Below, one piece after another: positions 27,478 to 35,747 of a stretch of 64,000 bases of DNA (position 1 is its first letter; each line of letters starts with the position of its first letter). The DNA lies in contig NZ_BDBU01000025.1 in NCBI RefSeq assembly GCF_001613145.1, positions 148,041-212,040 of the forward strand, read 5' to 3'. The position numbers and the translations under genes are program-made. The DNA is from Nocardia jejuensis NBRC 103114. GTDB taxonomy: Bacteria; Actinomycetota; Actinomycetes; Mycobacteriales; Mycobacteriaceae. Below the pieces are notes generated by a model, which was not told where the DNA came from, made no database searches, and saw only the letters and a list, made by a program, of their open reading frames with translations.

Positions 27478-27649
27478 AGATAAGGAGCCACCGTCGAGGC
27501 ACAGGTCACACCAATGGGTGAAGATAATCGCCGCTTATGGGGTCAAGTCGAAACACACGAAACACCCGATGCAACCAGCAGGTTCGCGTACGAGAACTGC
27601 TGAAACGACCTCGAATATTTGGTGAAAGTTTGGGACGGGGTCGAATCCG

Positions 27650-27840
27650 CCCGACCCCACTCCGAGCGCTAGCCCCCGCCACCACCCTCATCGCAGGCAA
27701 GGCCATGTAACTACACGGCGGCCTGGGCTACACGTGGGACAGCGGCATCCACATGCACCTCAAACGCACCACTCTCAACCGCTCCATCTTCGGTTCCCCC
27801 GCCGACCGTCGTAGACGCCTGGTCGCCCGCTATTCCGGCA
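27650..27840 (+). pseudogene. C-terminal remnant of an acyl-CoA dehydrogenase gene
   Basis: Translates as ...TTLIAGKAM, stop, LHGGLGYTWDSGIHMHLKR, then NRSIFGSPADRRR. LHGGxGYTWE...HLYLKRA...FG is the well-known acyl-CoA dehydrogenase C-terminus, normally preceded by AVQ; an in-frame TAA replaces the residue before LHGG. No start or upstream catalytic domain remains. Confidence 0.6.
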
Positions 27841-28053
27841 GCGGAGACCTCCACGTCGCCGCTGCACGAAGATCCAGCGCAGGTAGGCTACGCAGTACCT
27901 GTCCTGCGGCTGAGATCACCTCGGAGAGTTCAGGAACGGCGAGGTGGATGACAGTCAGATCCCCCAAGGACGAAACCCCCTAGTCGAATCGCACTCCGAC
28001 CGAATAGATCTCATACTGTCCAATGGCGTGATGCAGCCCGAACCTCTCGCGCA

Positions 28054-28319
28054 TTGGCCGCCGGCGACGACATCTACATTGCGAGGGCGAGAAGGATATC
28101 CTGGCGCCCCACCACGCCCGTTTCATTGCCGCCTGCGGCGATGGCGAAGTCCTCGGCGTTACAACCAGACCACGCCGAATGGCTCCGCGGTGTCCGCTAC
28201 GTCTGGATCGTTGTTGACCACGATGCCCCGACTACCAGCACGCACCCAAAATCGCTGACACACTGAACAATTTGGTCGCTGGGATCCGAATTGTCCAAGC
28301 ACACGACAGCAATGATCTT
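28054..28319 (+). pseudogene. Decayed Toprim-domain gene (primase/topoisomerase-like)
   Basis: Across three frames the pieces read DDIYIA, CEGEKDILAPHHARFIAACG, AEWLRGVRYVWIVVDHD, then DYQHAPKIADTLNNLVAGIR and NDLTDH-stop. EGEKD plus VDHD is the Toprim catalytic pattern (Glu, then DxD-like), found in primases of phage-like integrative elements. At least two frameshifts separate the pieces, so it is non-functional. Confidence 0.6.
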
Positions 28320-28381
28320 ACCGATCACTGAACCGTCACGGGTTGGGGCCGCTTCCTTCCTTGAGGAAGATGGTCTCCATC

Positions 28382-29324
28382 ATGACGAAGCGTTACCCGC
28401 CCGAGGTCCGCGAGAAGGCCGTTCGTTTGGCCTTGGAACGACTCGATGAGTTCGAGAGGCTGCGAGTGTGGGTGAAAGAGGCCCTCGCCCAGGGCTCCCG
28501 GCCGGGCGGCAAGAGTGCGCCGGAGCTGTCGACGGCCGAGCGAGACGAGCTGGCGAAGCTGCGTAAGGAGGTTCGAGACCTCAAGCAGGCCAGCGAGATA
28601 CTGAAATTGGCATCGGCTTTCGTCGCGCGGGAACTCGACCCGCGACACCACTGATCGTCGGGTTCATCGACGATACCGCCAGGTATATGGAGTCGAGTCG
28701 ATTTTCCGTGCGCTGGCCGCGCACGGAATCCAAATCGCGCCGCGGACCTATCGCAAGGCCCGACACCGACCGCCGTCGGCGCGGGATATCGCAGATGCGT
28801 ACGTGGAGAACGCATTACGCGATCTGGCAGGGCAGCCAGAACAGATGTACGGGCGTCGGAAAATGACCCGCTACCTGCACCGAAAAGGCCACGCGGTGGC
28901 ATTCTGCACCGTGGACCGGATCATGCGAGAACTCGGCATGAACGGCATCGTGCGCGGCCGCAAGCTGCGCACCACGATCCCCGCCAAGAACGGGATCCGC
29001 GCCGGCGACAAGCTCAACCGCGACTTCACCGCTCTCGCACCGAACCGGGTGTGGGTCGCCGATTTCACCTATGTCTCGACCTGGACCGGATGGGCGTATG
29101 TGGCGTTCGTTTTCGACGCCTACTCCCGCGCCATCGTCGGCTGGACGACCGCCGCCACGAAAACCGCTGCACTGGTGTCGAAGTCCCTCAACATGGCCGT
29201 GTGGCGGCGTGATCATTACGGGCACCCGATCGAGCCCGGACTGATCCACCACTCGGGTGCAGGGTCGCGATACCCGTCGCCAACCGGCGCTGGTCTGAAA
29301 CCGAAGCCGGTCCCTTACCCGTGA
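28382..29324 (+). mobile_element. Truncated IS3-family insertion sequence (orfA + orfB remnants)
   Basis: orfA (28382-28654, 90 codons): MTKRYPPEVREKAVRLALER is the IS3 OrfA opening, but about 20 residues of the HTH are missing before RLRVWVKEAL; the coiled-coil end LRKEVRDLKQASEILKLASAF remains. orfB follows in another frame (from about 28680): VYGVESIFRALAAHGI, MYGRRKMTRYLHRKG, catalytic Asp in NRVWVADFTYV and second Asp in VFDAYSRAIVGW. It breaks after LIHHS into an unrelated tail, so the third catalytic residue (Glu) is lost. No terminal inverted repeats were found. A dead element. Confidence 0.8.
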
Positions 29325-29695
29325 CGGTTCACACTTCGGCGCTGGACACTACACCGACGAGCTCGAACCAGTGCCTGTTCTTGATGACTACTTCCGGAGA
29401 GCGAGCGGCCCCTGATCCCCTCGCCGGCAGCCAACAGGCCAATCTACTGTTCACGTCATGGGCCCGGCTCCAGAACGATCGGAGCATACGAGGGCCGAAG
29501 TGCTTGCGACAGAACAGATTGCGGACCATAGCTTCCCCTGTCCATCCGCACAGCCTCAGCCTGATCAACTAACACTGAACGACTACAGCGCCGATCAGCC
29601 CTACCTCCGTTGTTCGGCAACCGATCTCGATGGATCCGGCGGCGCATCGTAAGGTGTGGAGCAGCTAGAAGCAGCCGGTGTCGGGGGGAGTATGG
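29325..29695. other. Gap ahead of the helicase-methylase-ATPase cassette
   Basis: About 370 bp without a supported gene. It presumably contains the promoter of the defence cassette; no clear -10/-35 was identified. Confidence 0.4.
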
Positions 29696-32600
29696 ATGAC
29701 AGAGCTCTTCGCTCCGGGAAAACGAATCCGGTTGCCGCACAATCCGGATACCTGGCTTGTGGTCGACTTCGCACGACAGCTCCAGGACGGCGGCTGGATT
29801 CTCTACGCTGGACCGGACGGTCAGGATGCCCTTCAGAAGATCGCCCTGACTGCCGAACAGGCCGCGGAAGTGGAGACGCTGTCACTAGACAGTGGCGGTC
29901 GATCGTCTGCCGTAATCGCAGGATTGTGGACCGCTTGGCTGGCGGCTGTCGACTCGGATCCGGCCACGAGTCTGTTACCCTCGACGAGCCTGCGGCCGTA
30001 TAGGCATCAGGTCGCCGCTGTATACGGAGCCATGCTGCCGCAGCCACGACTACGTTTCCTCCTCTGCGATGAGCCCGGAACAGGCAAAACCGTCATGGCT
30101 GGTCTGTACATCAGAGAGATGCAACGACTCGGAGCAATTCGGCGCGCACTCGTAGTTGTCCCAGCCGGGCTAGTCTCCAAGTGGCAAAGCGACATTGAAC
30201 GATTCTTTGGGACACCCGTACGACGCATAACGGCGAACACTGCTCGCGAGCGCGCCCTAGAAGTCGAGCACGATCTGTGGATCGTCTCGATGGAACTGGC
30301 CGCAGTGAACATGAATGTCCAGGACGCCATCCATCCCGACCAGGCAGGGTGGGATCTCGTAGTTTTCGACGAAGCCCATCGTCTGACACCTACAGCACAG
30401 TCCTTACACAGGCTCGGACGGCTGCTGAGTCGCAGTCCCCGTGTGCTGGCGATGACGGCGACACCTCATCGCGGTTCGGAATGGTTGTTCCGCCATCTGC
30501 TCCACCTAGTCGATCCAGAGGTATACCCCGATCCGGGTGACGACCCTAAGCGCTCTTTGACGGCGCTCAGACCCGGAAGCGTGCACTTTCTCCGTCGAAT
30601 GAAAGAAGACCTTGTCGACATCGATGGCGTGACGCCTCTGTTCACGCGGCGGCGCGCGACAAACCTACGAGTTCCACTCAATTCGGTTGAACACGCGGCA
30701 TATACGGCAGCGCTGGCGCTAGTAGACCAGTACTTCCCTTCCCAGGCTCGTCCGCTCGCACGGATGGTTTACGGCAAACGTGCGGCTTCCAGCCTGCATG
30801 CGCTCGCGGAAACTCTGAGCCGCCGTACTCTTAACATGGGCGCAATGTCGCCCGTCGAAGCGGCGGCCACAGCGGACCCGTACGGAGAAGACACTGCTAT
30901 CCGCGATGAGGCACGTGTCACCTTCTCGGATTCCACAGCACCACGCTCCGAGCAGTCCGCGGTCCGCTCACTGCTGTCGGACATCTCGACAGCGCTCGGC
31001 GGCGCCGAGTACGTGCCCTCGAAGTGGTCCGCGCTGATGGAAACATGCTTGTGGGAAAACGGAATACGGCCTAACGGAACAGAGCAGGCGGTGATCTTCA
31101 CCGAGTTCGCCGATTCCGCGGTATGGATCGTCCGACGGCTGTCAGCGAGTGGATACGACGCCCGTATCTACAGCGGTCGGCTTACGTCCGCCGAACGAGA
31201 CGAAGTTCGAAGGGCCTTCATGGCCGGCTTGTTTCAGATTATCGTCTCGACCGACGCGGGTAACGAAGGGATCGACCTACAAACTGCTCACGTACTGGTC
31301 AACTACGACATTCCATGGTCTCTGGTGCGACTGGAACAGCGGATGGGTCGAATCCATCGAGTCGGACAAACCAAGGACGTCGAGCTGTACAACTTGGTCG
31401 CTGCTGGCACGCGCGAGGGTGACACACTATTAAGCCTGCTCGAGAACTTCGTAACGGCCGCAAACGAACTGGGAGGCAAGATGTTCGACAGCTTGTCGTT
31501 AATAGCTGAACTCGCGGCCGTCCCCTTCGGGGAGTGGCTGCAGACAATGTATGGCGACGACGAGCCGGCGAAACGTTCCATTGCCCAGGCCGCAAAGCAG
31601 ATCAAAGCGGCTGATCTGAAACGACATGCCGAATCCTCTTTTCGGCAGGACAACGCCATTAGCACGGCACTCAGCTCGAAATCCCTTATTGCCCAATCCA
31701 ATCATGATCTAGGTGGCGCAATCACGCCTGCAATCGTCGGAGCGTTTCTGCAGCGGCTCTCGACAGCCGACGTTCTGCGGGCATCTCATACGGCCGCAGG
31801 CGAGGGCATACTTCAGCTCGATTCGACGAACCCACTGCCGATGAGTTTGGGTGGTCGATCGCAAGTCCTAGTATCCACGGAAATCGTCCCCCCGAGCACT
31901 GAAATGACGATCGCCGACGCATCAGCCATCGTTCCGCTGCGACCTGGCACCGTGGCTCTGAATGACCTTCTGGACATGTCAGCACGCTATCTGGCACCGG
32001 AGATGTATCGAGGAGGCGTTGCTGCGGATCCACTCGCGTCGACAGCGTACGAGCTCCTGCTCTTTGCTTCCGAATTGGCCTCCCCTTCCACCCGGAGGAC
32101 CACACCGTGGTCGGCGTTGATCCGTGTCGATGCCAACGGGGATGTGCTTCATGTCGGCTGGGAAGTCGTGGGCAATCTCATAACAACCGAATCCACACCT
32201 GCGCCGAATGAGCCTCTCACAGCCGAACTGGCCGAGAATGAGGCGCGCCATCAACTTGCCCATGTTGTGGCACGGTGGCGCGAAGAGCGCCATGAATGGT
32301 TGGCGACGGCTAAACGCGAGCTCACGGCTCTACCCGTCAACCTGACCCTGGATATCGATTCCCGTAGCGAGCGTATCGCTGCGCGCGATCGTCTTGCGGC
32401 TGTGGCGGAGGACAGGCTCGATCATCTCGAGCGACTCTGCTGCCTCGACGCCGAGCCACCACGGCTGCTGGCACGCCTACAGGTTGTTCCGACTGCGACA
32501 CCGGAGATCTCCCGCCATCGGCGAGCCGATGCGATCGCCTGCAGCCGCATTCGTCAGCATCTCACCGAGGCCGGATGGCAAGTCGATGACACATGCGCAA

Positions 32601-32929
32601 AGGGCCGTGGATTCGACCTGCTCGCCACACGCGGTTCCGAGTACAGACTCATTGTCGCCAAGGGAATCTGGAGCAATGCAGACACCGGATCGATCCTGAT
32701 TCGCGGTGACGAATTGCTTCTAGCCGCCCAGTTTTCCACCGACCACTGGTTGTACGTGGTCGAGTCGTGTGGCGATGGGCTCGGTTCGATCATCGGAACA
32801 GCCCGAGATCCGTTGTCCGCGTTGAATATAGATCTCGACAACCGGGCCTACTTCGAGCTGCCCGGAACTGCCTTGCGCGACAGGCTCATCGCTGCATCCA
32901 ACCATTCCGCCGAGAAGGAGTCCGCATGA
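29696..32929 (+). CDS. SNF2-like DEAD/H helicase of a helicase-methylase-ATPase defence cassette
   Basis: 1077 aa. SF2/SNF2 motifs: DEPGTGKT (125-132), VVFDEAH (223-229), TATPHRG (254-260), IIVSTDAGNEGIDLQ (motif V) and RMGRIHRVGQTKDVELYNL (motif VI). The C-terminal 150 residues (HRRADAIACSRIRQHL...KGRGFDLLA...RLIVAKGIW) resemble the NOV_C/DUF3883 nuclease-like fold, but the expected Glu of the ExK pair is replaced (IVAKG instead of IEVKG). ATG 29696 has GGGGGAG 6 nt before it. The stop overlaps the methylase start (ATGA). It resembles the DISARM DrmD class of helicases. It probably senses or remodels foreign DNA. Confidence 0.88.
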   Translation: MTELFAPGKRIRLPHNPDTWLVVDFARQLQDGGWILYAGPDGQDALQKIALTAEQAAEVETLSLDSGGRSSAVIAGLWTAWLAAVDSDPATSLLPSTSLRPYRHQVAAVYGAMLPQPRLRFLLCDEPGTGKTVMAGLYIREMQRLGAIRRALVVVPAGLVSKWQSDIERFFGTPVRRITANTARERALEVEHDLWIVSMELAAVNMNVQDAIHPDQAGWDLVVFDEAHRLTPTAQSLHRLGRLLSRSPRVLAMTATPHRGSEWLFRHLLHLVDPEVYPDPGDDPKRSLTALRPGSVHFLRRMKEDLVDIDGVTPLFTRRRATNLRVPLNSVEHAAYTAALALVDQYFPSQARPLARMVYGKRAASSLHALAETLSRRTLNMGAMSPVEAAATADPYGEDTAIRDEARVTFSDSTAPRSEQSAVRSLLSDISTALGGAEYVPSKWSALMETCLWENGIRPNGTEQAVIFTEFADSAVWIVRRLSASGYDARIYSGRLTSAERDEVRRAFMAGLFQIIVSTDAGNEGIDLQTAHVLVNYDIPWSLVRLEQRMGRIHRVGQTKDVELYNLVAAGTREGDTLLSLLENFVTAANELGGKMFDSLSLIAELAAVPFGEWLQTMYGDDEPAKRSIAQAAKQIKAADLKRHAESSFRQDNAISTALSSKSLIAQSNHDLGGAITPAIVGAFLQRLSTADVLRASHTAAGEGILQLDSTNPLPMSLGGRSQVLVSTEIVPPSTEMTIADASAIVPLRPGTVALNDLLDMSARYLAPEMYRGGVAADPLASTAYELLLFASELASPSTRRTTPWSALIRVDANGDVLHVGWEVVGNLITTESTPAPNEPLTAELAENEARHQLAHVVARWREERHEWLATAKRELTALPVNLTLDIDSRSERIAARDRLAAVAEDRLDHLERLCCLDAEPPRLLARLQVVPTATPEISRHRRADAIACSRIRQHLTEAGWQVDDTCAKGRGFDLLATRGSEYRLIVAKGIWSNADTGSILIRGDELLLAAQFSTDHWLYVVESCGDGLGSIIGTARDPLSALNIDLDNRAYFELPGTALRDRLIAASNHSAEKESA

Positions 32930-35685
32930 CCCGCATGATCGAACGCTGGTTTCCCTGCACGGAGGTCAGCGAGACTTCGAAGGTGGGTTGGGGTAGCGGC
33001 AATACCGAAGCGGGCTTGTGGGTGTGGTTCGCGAAACGGCCTACAGCGCAGGCCAGGGCTGCCGTACTGACCAGCCTGCTGCCCTGGCCGGAGGACGAAG
33101 CCGACCAACTGAGACTACAGCAGGCTGTGCGCGAGCTTCTCGCAGTCGACCGCCCCGCCAGAATTCGTGCGGCGCAACTGAATGGTGGGGCCATGTCGGT
33201 GATCAGGTCAGCCCTGTCCGTCAGCTGTCCCGACGGTGCCCGGGTGCTCGACCCATTCTCTGGGCGGGCCATGATCCCGTTGGAAGCAGGACGTCTCGGC
33301 TTGGAGGCCGACGGCATCGACTATTCACCGTTCGCTGCCCTCGGCGGATACTTGTTGGCGCAGGCACCTTTTCAGGACTACAGCGCCGAATCGTCAATTC
33401 CCTACCCCGCTGCGGGAGAGGAGACCGATGATCGGCTTGTCTCCGATGTGGCGTCATTTCTCGCCGAGGTAGGCCGCCGCTATACAGCCAGTATGACGGA
33501 GTTCTACCCTCGCAATACTGACCGCGCCTACCCATGGGGCTACTTGTGGGCGTCGACCCTGCCTTGTGAGGAATGCGGACGACGCTTTCCGCTTGTCGGT
33601 GAGCTGTGGCTGCGGCATCCCCGGGCAGGTAGGGCATCCTACGACGAGGATCTGGGCCAGAGTTTCGAAATCAGCGTCGATCGCATCGCTGGCACGTTCA
33701 GGGCAGAGCCGCATCCCGGAATGCCGCACGGATCACCGACGCGGGTATTCGCGGGGAAGAGCAAGTACGCCTCCGACGGCAGAGTCGCGGTGTGCCCGTT
33801 CTGCGAGCACGTGCACAGCAAGGCCGCTCACACCCGGCTCAGCGCCGAAGGGTTGCGGCGGGACACACTGCTTATCGCAGCGGATATCGCCCTTGGAGGA
33901 ATGAAGGTATACCGGCAACCGACAGAACAGGAGCGGCGAGCAGCCAAGCGGGCCAGCCTTGCACTGGCGGAAGAAGTGCCATTCGCCGGAATGCCCGCCC
34001 GCCCTGACGAACTCATTCCGGCCGGGAACACCTGGACTATTCAGTCGGTCAACTATGGCGACCGCTGCTATGGAGACTTGATTTCGGATCGGCAGACGTT
34101 GGGCCTGATCCATTTAGCCCGGGCCATCAACGATCTCGGAGCGGAATGTCTGCAGGCCGGGGTTTCCCCCGAATATGTGCGAGTGCTCAGCGGATACGCG
34201 ACTGCGGCCATGATGCGGAAGATCCGGCGTTCGACTCGAGGTAGCCGCCTTGAAGTACCGAAGCAGCTTGTCGGTGATGTCTTCGCGAACCAGTCGGCAA
34301 TCCTGCACGCCTACGACTGGTTCGAGCCAGGATTGTCCGACGGCCCCGGATCATGGGCATCGCTAGCCAAGAAGACGGTGCAGACTCTACGCAGCATTAC
34401 ACGGCGCGGGCATGCCAGGCCAGCACAGATCCAGCACGGCAGCGCCCTCGTTCTCCCGTATCGAGACGAATTTGTTTCCGCTGTGGTTACGGACCCGCCA
34501 TATGACGACATGATCGATTACAGCGACTCAAGTGACCTGTTCTACGTTTGGGCCAAACGGGCGATGGCCACCGCCGATTTCGCCCTGTCACTGACCTCCC
34601 ATCCGAACGGCGTGCAGGACAAGGCGGACGAGATCATCGTCAAGCGCGGTGGCGGGTCCGCTGGCGACCACCGCACCAAGGTCCACTACGAGAAAATGAT
34701 CTCGCGGGCCTATGCCGAAATGCGGCGTGTGGTCGCCGCGGACGGGGTGGTGACCATCGTCTTCGGCCACGGCGACGTCGAGGTGTGGAACCGGATGCTT
34801 ACCGCACTCGACCGCGCCAGACTGGTAATGACCGCCTCGTGGCCAGCCAAAACCGAGAGTGGCGGTGGCGGCGCCGGCTCCTCGAATATCGTCACGACTG
34901 TCACCATGGCATGCCGCCCCGCACCGCTGAATCGGGAGATCGGCCGACTCGCCGTCGTCGAAGGTCAGATCAAAAGGGTTGTTGCGGAACGCTTCCGACT
35001 CTGGGAGCGATCCGACCTAGCGCGCGGTGACATGCTCATGGCCGCATGCGGTCCAGCCATGGAAGTTGCGGGCCAGTACGAGCGCATACTTAACAATGTG
35101 GGCGAGCCTGTGGACCTGCTGGAACTCTTGGGCACCGCGCGTCGGGCGGTTCAGGAGAACGCGCTCAGCAAGATCGACACAGTACCGCTGGGAGACTTCG
35201 ACGAGCGCACCCAGTTCGCTCTATGGTGGGTCGAAGTCAACCGCCGACAGCAGGTACCGAAGTCTGAACTACGCTGGGCTGCACTGGCATCCGGGCTTCC
35301 AGAGGATGTGATCAGAACATTGGTGAAAGTGGATAACAAAGGCTGCCGCTTTATCCGCTCTGATCAGTTCACGACGCGCCTGCACAACGACAGTGCCGCC
35401 ATCGACATCGCGCTCGCTCTGGCTCGCGCCTGGCGCGCTGGCGACCTGCAGGACGTTGCTAACGAGTTGGCCGCATCGGGAAAAGAGGGAGACGACGAAC
35501 ACATCTGGGCCACAATCGCCTTCCTCAGCGCGAAACTCCCCGAAGCCGATCCCGACACGCTGGCCTGGGCTGAGCTCACGCGAGTCCGACGGAGCATCAT
35601 CGCAGCTGCCCATAACCTGACCGGTGGTCGAGCAGAACAGACTGGAGCACCTCAGATGACGAATCATCAAGTGCCACTGTTCTAA
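32926..35685 (+). CDS. DUF1156-type DNA adenine methyltransferase
   Basis: 919 aa. It opens with MIERWFPCTEVS...SGNTEAGLWVWFAKRP, the DUF1156 entry. SAM-binding motif I is VLDPFSGRAMIPLEA (107-121); motif IV is VVTDPPYDDMIDYSD, a DPPY motif indicating an amino-methyltransferase (N6-adenine or N4-cytosine). Two CxxC pairs (CEECGRRF, CPFCEHVH) suggest a zinc finger. It starts at ATG 32926, overlapping the helicase stop, with AAGGAG upstream. Modification could mark self DNA for the cassette; the target sequence is unknown. Confidence 0.9.
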   Translation: MTRMIERWFPCTEVSETSKVGWGSGNTEAGLWVWFAKRPTAQARAAVLTSLLPWPEDEADQLRLQQAVRELLAVDRPARIRAAQLNGGAMSVIRSALSVSCPDGARVLDPFSGRAMIPLEAGRLGLEADGIDYSPFAALGGYLLAQAPFQDYSAESSIPYPAAGEETDDRLVSDVASFLAEVGRRYTASMTEFYPRNTDRAYPWGYLWASTLPCEECGRRFPLVGELWLRHPRAGRASYDEDLGQSFEISVDRIAGTFRAEPHPGMPHGSPTRVFAGKSKYASDGRVAVCPFCEHVHSKAAHTRLSAEGLRRDTLLIAADIALGGMKVYRQPTEQERRAAKRASLALAEEVPFAGMPARPDELIPAGNTWTIQSVNYGDRCYGDLISDRQTLGLIHLARAINDLGAECLQAGVSPEYVRVLSGYATAAMMRKIRRSTRGSRLEVPKQLVGDVFANQSAILHAYDWFEPGLSDGPGSWASLAKKTVQTLRSITRRGHARPAQIQHGSALVLPYRDEFVSAVVTDPPYDDMIDYSDSSDLFYVWAKRAMATADFALSLTSHPNGVQDKADEIIVKRGGGSAGDHRTKVHYEKMISRAYAEMRRVVAADGVVTIVFGHGDVEVWNRMLTALDRARLVMTASWPAKTESGGGGAGSSNIVTTVTMACRPAPLNREIGRLAVVEGQIKRVVAERFRLWERSDLARGDMLMAACGPAMEVAGQYERILNNVGEPVDLLELLGTARRAVQENALSKIDTVPLGDFDERTQFALWWVEVNRRQQVPKSELRWAALASGLPEDVIRTLVKVDNKGCRFIRSDQFTTRLHNDSAAIDIALALARAWRAGDLQDVANELAASGKEGDDEHIWATIAFLSAKLPEADPDTLAWAELTRVRRSIIAAAHNLTGGRAEQTGAPQMTNHQVPLF

Positions 35686-35747
35686 TGGCGATTGCCGTGA
35701 CAAGATCACAAGCGCCAGTTGCTCACAACTGAATCAGCTTCGAAGGG

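Noticed and set aside
27300..27521. Short protein ending in tRNA-like sequence (VWTRTRNLQ)
   Set aside because: Product of reading through the att/tRNA fragment; a common spurious gene type.
28343..28381. Longer start for the IS3 orfA
   Set aside because: The ATG at 28382 gives the canonical MTKRYPPEVREKAV opening; upstream residues are not part of the family.
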